Shown here piece after piece: positions 58,094 through 64,000 of a stretch of DNA of 64,000 bases (position 1 is the stretch's first letter; each line of letters begins with the position of its first letter). The notes below the pieces were generated by a model. That model was not told where the DNA came from. It searched no databases and saw nothing but the letters and a program-made list of their open reading frames with translations. This DNA comes from Acinetobacter pittii ATCC 19004 = CIP 70.29 (lineage in GTDB: Bacteria; Pseudomonadota; Gammaproteobacteria; Pseudomonadales; Moraxellaceae), in NCBI RefSeq assembly GCF_000369045.1, contig NZ_KB849797.1:80844-144843 (forward strand), given 5' to 3'. A program made the translations under genes and the position numbers.

Positions 58094-58791
58094 TAAGACT
58101 CTTCCACCTGTGTTTCCAAAATTGGGCGCTCAATCTGTGGATCTTCAACTAAAACGCCAACACTTTCGAGTTTAATTTGTAAAATTTGTCGTTCTTGTTT
58201 ACGTTCCAGTAACGAATCCCATGCTGCCTGATACGCTTTTTTAGCAGAATCAACATCTTTCTTAGCAACAAAGATATCACCACGTAACTCTTCTACTGTT
58301 GCTTTAAACGCAGGATCGACGTTACCAGACAAAGTTTTCAGTGCTTCATCATATTTGTTTTGCGCCAATTGTGCATCTGCTAAACGCAATTTTACAACCT
58401 GAATCAAACCTTCATCTTTTACTTTTGAATTTTCGACTTTCTTCAATGCTTTTTCAGCAGCAGCATAGTCTTGTTTTTCATAAGCTAATTTTGCTAACAC
58501 AAACTGAGTCTGTATCGCCTGAACAGAATCGATATCATCTTTTACGATTTTATCTGCCGATGCAGTTACCGAAGTTAAAGCATTAGGATTATCAGCACTT
58601 GCATTTGCCTCATCCATTAACTGTTGTACTTTTGCAGTTTCTGTCTGGCTGCTCGCAAGATTTCTTTTTTGCCAGTATTCCCACCCAAAAAAGGCAATCA
58701 ATGCAATGAGAATCCCGCTAATCATGGCAGAACCATATTTTTTGGCGAACGACTTTAAGCTGTCGAATTGTTCTTCATCACTTACACTCAT
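58093..58791 (-). CDS. yfgM: YfgM-like ancillary SecYEG translocon protein
   Basis: A 232-residue inner-membrane protein with one helix near residues 20-40 (YGSAMISGILIALIAFFGWEYW) and a periplasmic TPR-like region (KVQQLMDEANASADNPN through KLESVGVLVEDPQ). E. coli YfgM binds SecYEG and PpiD and helps hand over proteins to periplasmic chaperones. It lies between hisS and bamB as in E. coli. Confidence 0.88.
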   Translation of the reverse strand: MSVSDEEQFDSLKSFAKKYGSAMISGILIALIAFFGWEYWQKRNLASSQTETAKVQQLMDEANASADNPNALTSVTASADKIVKDDIDSVQAIQTQFVLAKLAYEKQDYAAAEKALKKVENSKVKDEGLIQVVKLRLADAQLAQNKYDEALKTLSGNVDPAFKATVEELRGDIFVAKKDVDSAKKAYQAAWDSLLERKQERQILQIKLESVGVLVEDPQIERPILETQVEES

Positions 58792-58819
58792 GTGATTGTC
58801 CTTTTCCAGATGTTTCAGT

Positions 58820-60112
58820 TTATTTTGTAAATTTTTCGATTAAGAATGGTACAAGCTCAGCCAGCGCAACTTGAGACTGCTCAGCTGTTGCTAACTCTTT
58901 GATAGCAAGTTGCTGCGCTTCCCATTCACGCTCACCTAAAATCATGGCGTAAACAGCCCCAGCCTGATCAGCTTTTTTCATCTGACTCTTCATGCTGCCT
59001 TGTGAACCTGTTTTGATTCGAATACTGCTATTTGCAGCTTCTAACTGGTCACGTAATTGTTCTGCTAAAATCAAAGCTTTGGTTTGATAAGCAGGTTCTG
59101 CAACCAAGAAGACTTCACAATCACGTATAACTTGAGCCTGTTCAACTTGCTCAACCAGAAGCAATAAGCGCTCCATCCCCATCCCAAAGCCAACAGCAGG
59201 TACAGATTGATCCGGCTTACCTTTTAGCTGACCAACAAGACCATCATAACGACCACCGCCGCACACAGTACCTTGCGAACCAAGTGCAGTTGTTGTCCAT
59301 TCAAAAACGGTTTTGTTGTAATAGTCCAGACCACGCACCAATTTTTGATTAATGACAAATTTAACACCCGCAGCAGTCAAATAATCTTGCAATTGTTGGA
59401 AGTGACTTAAACTATCTTCTTTCAAAAAGTCATATAATTTCGGCGCATTTTCTAGAATTTTCTGAGTCGATTCAATTTTAGAATCTAAAATACGTAATGG
59501 ATTTGTTGTTAAACGACGCTGTGAGTCTTCATCCAACGCATCTTTATGCTCGTTTAAAAACGCAACTAAAGCATTACGGTATTCTGTACGCTCATCTTTT
59601 TCACCCAAAGTATTTAACTCAAGTTGAACCATGTGATCAACGCCCATACGTTTCCATAAGCGAGCTGTCATCAAGATAACTTCAGCTTCAATATCAGGAG
59701 TCGCAACACCGAAAGTTTCCACACCAAATTGGTGGAACTGACGGTAACGTCCTTTTTGTGGTTTTTCATAACGGAACATAGGTCCCATATACCACACGCG
59801 TGGCGTAGCACCGCGCAACAAATTATGTTCAACCAATGCACGAACACAACCTGCTGTACCCTCTGGACGTAAGGTTAATGACTCTGGTGGATTACCTTTG
59901 TCGAAAAAGGTATACATTTCTTTTTCAACAATATCGGTAGCATCACCAATAGCACGTTTAAACAAGCCCGTTTGTTCAACAATCGGCAAACGAATTTGTT
60001 GATATCCATAAGCATCCATTAAAGATGCTAAATGTTGCTCGAGACGTCTCCACGCTACTGTTTGCGATGGCAAGATGTCATTAAAACCTTTGATTGCGAC
60101 GATTGAACTCAT
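58820..60112 (-). CDS. hisS: Histidyl-tRNA synthetase
   Basis: A 430-residue class II synthetase. Motif 1-3 segments are visible: [19 protein letters not shown] at the N-terminus, the motif 2 region [32 protein letters not shown] (HisA-type) and the motif 3 [13 protein letters not shown]. It overlaps ispG by four bases (ATGA), consistent with coupling. Confidence 0.97.
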   Translation of the reverse strand: MSSIVAIKGFNDILPSQTVAWRRLEQHLASLMDAYGYQQIRLPIVEQTGLFKRAIGDATDIVEKEMYTFFDKGNPPESLTLRPEGTAGCVRALVEHNLLRGATPRVWYMGPMFRYEKPQKGRYRQFHQFGVETFGVATPDIEAEVILMTARLWKRMGVDHMVQLELNTLGEKDERTEYRNALVAFLNEHKDALDEDSQRRLTTNPLRILDSKIESTQKILENAPKLYDFLKEDSLSHFQQLQDYLTAAGVKFVINQKLVRGLDYYNKTVFEWTTTALGSQGTVCGGGRYDGLVGQLKGKPDQSVPAVGFGMGMERLLLLVEQVEQAQVIRDCEVFLVAEPAYQTKALILAEQLRDQLEAANSSIRIKTGSQGSMKSQMKKADQAGAVYAMILGEREWEAQQLAIKELATAEQSQVALAELVPFLIEKFTK

Positions 60113-61236
60113 GATGAACTACGAATAATTTCTTTAGATTTAGCTTCTTCAAGCTCTTGGACACGTTGACGAACCATAGTTTCGATTTCATCAACCAATT
60201 GATCGGTATCGATTAAATGGCTTTTTTCACCATTACGATAAACCAATGAGCGAGGCGCAGCCCCAACAACCCCGATGTCAGCTTCTTTTGCTTCACCCGG
60301 GCCGTTTACTTTACAACCAATTACCGACACATCCATTGGAGTACGAATATCTTCTAAACGCTCTTCCAATGCTTGCATTACCTGAATAACATTAAATTCT
60401 TGGCGAGAACAACTTGGGCAAGCAATAAAGTTAATCCCGTTAGAACGAAGCCCTAGTGATTTTAAGATATCGAAACCAATCTTGATTTCATCTTCCGGTT
60501 CGGCGGCAAGCGAAATACGCATCGTATCGCCAATACCTTCCATCAACAATCCGCCAAGGGCAATCGCCGACTTCACAGTACCTGTACGATAAATACCAGC
60601 TTCAGTCACACCTAGATGTAATGGGTTATCAATTTGCTTTGAAAGTAAACGATAAGCATCCATGGTTAAAAACACATTTGATGCTTTTACGCTGACTTTA
60701 AATTCATGGAAGTTGAGACGATCTAAAATATCAATATGACGTAGTGCTGATTCAAGCAGCGCCTCACCTGTAGGTTCGCCATATTTCTTTTGTAAATCTT
60801 TTTCTAAAGAACCCGCATTGACCCCAATACGCATAGAAATGCCATGATGACGCGCCGCAGCAACGACTTCACGCACTTTCTGGTCTGAGCCAATATTGCC
60901 TGGGTTAATACGTAAACAGTCTGCACCATAGTCTGCAACTGCCAGAGCAATTCTATGGTCAAAGTGAATATCAGCCACCAATGGAACTGAAACACGTTTA
61001 CGGATCGCACCAAATGCCTCAGCAGCCTCCATAGATGGGACCGAAACACGCATAATATCAGCACCTGCATCAACACAACGCTCGATTTGAGCAACGGTTG
61101 CATCGACATCGCAAGTTTCGGTATTTGTCATACTTTGCACACTAATAGGTGCATCGCCACCGACATACACCGAACCAACACGGATTTTACGTGTTGGTCG
61201 ACGTTTAATTGGGTTCTCTATCATTGTATCGCTCAA
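60109..61236 (-). CDS. ispG: 4-hydroxy-3-methylbut-2-enyl-diphosphate synthase IspG
   Basis: A 375-residue Fe-S enzyme of the MEP isoprenoid pathway. Iron-sulfur ligands appear as CPSCSRQEF and CKVNGPGEA. The substrate-binding N-terminal barrel shows [19 protein letters not shown] and [10 protein letters not shown]. Length is typical. It lies between rodZ (9-base gap) and hisS (overlap), all minus strand. Confidence 0.97.
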   Translation of the reverse strand: MSDTMIENPIKRRPTRKIRVGSVYVGGDAPISVQSMTNTETCDVDATVAQIERCVDAGADIMRVSVPSMEAAEAFGAIRKRVSVPLVADIHFDHRIALAVADYGADCLRINPGNIGSDQKVREVVAAARHHGISMRIGVNAGSLEKDLQKKYGEPTGEALLESALRHIDILDRLNFHEFKVSVKASNVFLTMDAYRLLSKQIDNPLHLGVTEAGIYRTGTVKSAIALGGLLMEGIGDTMRISLAAEPEDEIKIGFDILKSLGLRSNGINFIACPSCSRQEFNVIQVMQALEERLEDIRTPMDVSVIGCKVNGPGEAKEADIGVVGAAPRSLVYRNGEKSHLIDTDQLVDEIETMVRQRVQELEEAKSKEIIRSSS

Positions 61237-61245
61237 CTCATGGTA

Positions 61246-62037
61246 TTAGCGGGATAAACGGAATTCTGCTTTACCGTTTACCGTATATGGAGACAATGAA
61301 ATCTGTTCTTGGTTTAGACTTAATGACACAGCCGTTGCATCATCAAGACGAATCTGGAATGGAGACTCACCAGTTAAGTTTAAAGTTGATGACTGACGAC
61401 CTGTCGCCAAAACTTTACCTGTTGCATCAACAATATGAACAGAAGTTGGTCGGTTAAAGTTTAACACCAATTGATCACCCACTGTTGAGGTGGTAGCCCC
61501 TTGCATAGGTAAAACTTCAACATTCGATTGATTTACTTTAGGTAAATCAGCATCTTCTTTCTTTGAAGTCCATTTTTGGACACCCATAACAAGCAATGAC
61601 ACAACAGCAAGAATTACAACAGCAAGAAGTGCGCGCTTTAACCATTTCTTATTACGATCACTATTAGAACCCGGGAGTTTACCCATGATTTTAATTGGCG
61701 AATTATTTAAGGCATGATTTGGTAACAGCCCAGTATCATTTGCATAAATCTCATCGAAACGCTGAATAATTGCCGTCGCGTCCGTATTTAAATATTTTGC
61801 ATATGAACGGTAATAACCCTTAATAAAAGTCGCTTCCGGCAATGATTTATAGTCATCTTGCTCTAAAGCGGTCAAGGTCTTAACCGGCATATTTAAATCT
61901 GAAGAAACTTGCCCTAACTCTTTATTCTGAGCAACTCGAATTTGACGTAAATACTCACCAGGACGTTGAATATTTCCTAAAGCAGAAGTCGGTAAGCTTG
62001 AGCCAGTTGGCTGCTGTGAATTAGGATTTATTTCCAT
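61246..62037 (-). CDS. rodZ: RodZ-like cytoskeletal membrane protein
   Basis: A 263-residue protein. An N-terminal helix-turn-helix domain (about residues 27-90, GEYLRQIRVAQNKELGQVS) is followed by one membrane helix (about 133-152, ALLAVVILAVVSLLVMGV) and a periplasmic beta-domain (about 170-263). RodZ connects MreB to the cell wall in rod-shape control, although Acinetobacter is only short-rod to coccoid. Its start overlaps the pilF stop by 10 bases. Confidence 0.9.
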   Translation of the reverse strand: MEINPNSQQPTGSSLPTSALGNIQRPGEYLRQIRVAQNKELGQVSSDLNMPVKTLTALEQDDYKSLPEATFIKGYYRSYAKYLNTDATAIIQRFDEIYANDTGLLPNHALNNSPIKIMGKLPGSNSDRNKKWLKRALLAVVILAVVSLLVMGVQKWTSKKEDADLPKVNQSNVEVLPMQGATTSTVGDQLVLNFNRPTSVHIVDATGKVLATGRQSSTLNLTGESPFQIRLDDATAVSLSLNQEQISLSPYTVNGKAEFRLSR

Positions 62038-62828
62038 ACGGCCTCAGTACTATACTGTAATTGCAAATAACGTTGATATTCTGGACTTTCCGGGAACAAA
62101 GCACGTAACTGGTTTACTAACACTTGCATTCCCATTTTATCCGCATTGGCTCGAGCCACTCTTACACCAATCCAAAGTGCTCTTGCACCCTGATTTTTCT
62201 GCCCCACTGTACGAACATATTGCTCATACATTTGTGTAGCAGCCGGAATCTGCTGCTGCAAATAAAAAATTTCCGCTAACTCTAACATTGAAATATAAGA
62301 GTCGCGGTTAGCAAGGAGTGCTTGTTTGAATGTTTTTTCAGCATTCGCAACATCACCCAATTTTAAATAAATACGCCCCAGATTTTCTAATGCCTGATAG
62401 CGTTGGTCATAACCTAATGTTGCGCCAGCAATACGAAATTGCTCAACCGCATCATTATAACGCTCCATTTGATATAAATAAGTACCATAATTATTATGTG
62501 CTTGAGCATTATCCGGTTCAGATGAAATTGCTCTTTTAAAATAATGTTCTGCTTTTTCTAAATTGGGTTTGCTACCTTCTTGCTGTAGCAAAATACCCAT
62601 CATCATATTTGCAGTAGCATCGCGGCTATCTACACTTAAAGCTTGATCAAGAGCTCGCTTTGCTGAGTCCAAGTCACCCGAACGGATATGTTCAGCAGCA
62701 AGTTGTGTACGCACCTTTACCGCTTTCTCAGGGTCTTTTTTTTGCGTATGCGTTGTCTGGCAACCACTTACCAGAAATGCAACTGCAATCCCCATACATA
62801 AAACCGTTTTTAACTTTGGAATACTCAA
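62028..62828 (-). CDS. pilF: Type IV pilus pilotin lipoprotein PilF
   Basis: A 266-residue lipoprotein (lipobox VSGC, Cys23) made of TPR repeats (KALDQALSVDSRDATANMMMG, then YFKRAISSEPDNAQAHNNYG). It escorts and assembles the PilQ secretin in the outer membrane, as PilF/PilW does. It lies between rlmN and rodZ as in other gammaproteobacteria. Confidence 0.93.
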   Translation of the reverse strand: MSIPKLKTVLCMGIAVAFLVSGCQTTHTQKKDPEKAVKVRTQLAAEHIRSGDLDSAKRALDQALSVDSRDATANMMMGILLQQEGSKPNLEKAEHYFKRAISSEPDNAQAHNNYGTYLYQMERYNDAVEQFRIAGATLGYDQRYQALENLGRIYLKLGDVANAEKTFKQALLANRDSYISMLELAEIFYLQQQIPAATQMYEQYVRTVGQKNQGARALWIGVRVARANADKMGMQVLVNQLRALFPESPEYQRYLQLQYSTEAVWK

Positions 62829-62842
62829 AGCCTGCCCTCAAT

Positions 62843-64000
62843 TTATCCTTGTGTACGCAAAATCTCTTGACGCTGTGTGACTTTTTTCTGCCACTGTTCA
62901 GCACGACGGGTTCTGTCAGCCACTTGACCCACTAACTGCCCACATGCAGCGTCAATATCATCACCACGTGTTTGACGAATCGTACACACAAATCCAGCAT
63001 CAGACAAAGTTTTTTGGAACGAGATAATACGATTTCGGCTTGAACGACCATATGGCGCATGCGGGAACGGGTTAAACGGAATCAAGTTAATTTTACTTGG
63101 TAAATTTTTTAATAATTTAATCATTTGCTGTGCATGTTCAGGCTGATCATTCACGCCTTCTAACATCACATATTCAATCGTCACATGTTTACGCGTACTT
63201 TCATTACCATCTTTAGCAATATAACGCTGACATGCTGCAATTAACTGAGCCAATGGATATTTTTTATTAATAGGTACTAATTCGTTACGTAATTCATCGT
63301 TTGGCGCATGTAAAGAAATGGCTAAAGCCACATCAATATCTTTTGCAAGCTGGTCAATTTTTGGTACAACACCTGATGTCGATAAAGTCACACGACGTTT
63401 TGACATGCCATAAGCAAAGTCATCAAGCATAATCTGCATTGAGCTTAATACAGCATCATAGTTGAGCAATGGCTCACCCATGCCCATCATCACAACATTG
63501 GTCACTGAACGTTCGCGCTCGGCAACAGGCACTTCTTCCATATAAGAATAGTTTGCCATCCAGAGTTGCCCAATAATTTCATCTGGCGTTAAATCACGTT
63601 GGAAACCTTGTTTACCTGTTGAACAAAATGAGCAATCTAATGCGCAGCCCACTTGAGAGGAAATACAAAGCGTTTTACGTAACCCAGTTTTATCTTCAGC
63701 AGGAATTAATACAGTTTCAACTAAAGAACCTGCACCCTCACCTACGCGAAACACCCACTTACGTGTACCATCTTTTGAGTAATGACGGTGAACCACTTCA
63801 GGTGCTTTAATTTCACTAATCTGTTCAAGCTTCGCACGTAATTTGCCTGAAATATTGGTCATTTCAGCAAAGTCAGTAACAAAGTATTGATGTATCCATT
63901 TCATGACCTGTCCGGCACGAAACTTCTTCTCACCAATATCTTCAAAGAATTTTTCTAACTCAGGACGAGACATGCCGAGTAAATTCACTTTATTTTCGGC
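62843..64000 (-). CDS. rlmN: 23S rRNA/tRNA adenine C2-methyltransferase RlmN, 5' end cut by window edge
   Basis: A radical-SAM methyltransferase modifying A2503 of 23S rRNA and A37 of some tRNAs. CxxxCxxC is present as [11 protein letters not shown]. Other segments are [16 protein letters not shown] and the [22 protein letters not shown] stretch. A GTG occurs at 63988, but the frame stays open to base 64000 ([10 protein letters not shown]), and Acinetobacter versions have an N-terminal extension before NLLGM. The true start therefore lies beyond the window. Confidence 0.95.
   Translation of the reverse strand, partial: AENKVNLLGMSRPELEKFFEDIGEKKFRAGQVMKWIHQYFVTDFAEMTNISGKLRAKLEQISEIKAPEVVHRHYSKDGTRKWVFRVGEGAGSLVETVLIPAEDKTGLRKTLCISSQVGCALDCSFCSTGKQGFQRDLTPDEIIGQLWMANYSYMEEVPVAERERSVTNVVMMGMGEPLLNYDAVLSSMQIMLDDFAYGMSKRRVTLSTSGVVPKIDQLAKDIDVALAISLHAPNDELRNELVPINKKYPLAQLIAACQRYIAKDGNESTRKHVTIEYVMLEGVNDQPEHAQQMIKLLKNLPSKINLIPFNPFPHAPYGRSSRNRIISFQKTLSDAGFVCTIRQTRGDDIDAACGQLVGQVADRTRRAEQWQKKVTQRQEILRTQG

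Overview
The window is chromosomal DNA of an Acinetobacter, most likely the A. baumannii/calcoaceticus group. I infer this from AT-rich sequence and from recognisable Acinetobacter versions of dusA, acnA, ilvIHC, leuS, fabI, secB, der and the rlmN-pilF-rodZ-ispG-hisS-bamB cluster. I ran no searches. Family assignments come from motifs and general knowledge.

About 1-19,000 looks accessory and about 19,100-64,000 is mostly core. The left part opens with a copper-resistance locus (1-7,803). It has the 5' part of a multicopper oxidase copA, a His/Met-rich periplasmic protein, the two-component pair copR/copS, a P-type Cu(I) ATPase with YHS and metal-binding N-terminal modules, and copC-copD. Two near-identical copies of the CusR/CopR-type box sit in the two divergent intergenic regions, so the locus reads as one copper regulon. 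Next (8,069-12,338) is a minus-strand block of poorly known genes: a phage/plasmid-type DUF932 protein, a zinc-ribbon membrane protein, a secreted protein, a single-pass membrane protein, a J-domain protein, a 48-residue membrane protein and a lipoprotein. A roughly 215-base stretch full of inverted repeats (12,541-12,753) follows and may be an undescribed structured RNA. Then come an unknown 370-residue protein with an operator-like palindrome, an Inovirus-Gp2/YagK-like replication protein, an unknown protein, a PrtN-like regulator and a tyrosine integrase. The integrase abuts the 5' end of dusA, a known integration target, so all or much of the left third is probably a dusA-integrated element whose far end lies outside the window.

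Right of dusA are a leader-like region, a candidate peptidoglycan amidase effector with a periplasmic immunity candidate, a LysR regulator, tcdA, a REP-like palindromic cluster, acnA, a TatD-type nuclease, two DUF3298 envelope proteins, prfC, a possible haem-oxygenase-fold protein divergent from a TetR regulator, an MHYT-GGDEF-EAL protein and the ilvI-ilvH-ilvC operon. On the plus strand follow leuS-lptE-holA and a complete MacA-MacB-outer-membrane-factor efflux set, then two small orphan genes. Then come fabI, a Bax1-I family membrane protein and orn (minus), rsgA, and a rhodanese-grxC-secB cluster (plus).

The clearest anomaly in the core is secB. It carries an in-frame TAA at codon 59, in place of an expected leucine, with the rest of the frame intact. 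The right end is a phosphopantetheinyl transferase and the conserved run (in transcription order) rlmN-pilF-rodZ-ispG-hisS-yfgM-bamB-der, with rlmN cut by the window edge. I found no rRNA, tRNA, CRISPR array or insertion sequence.
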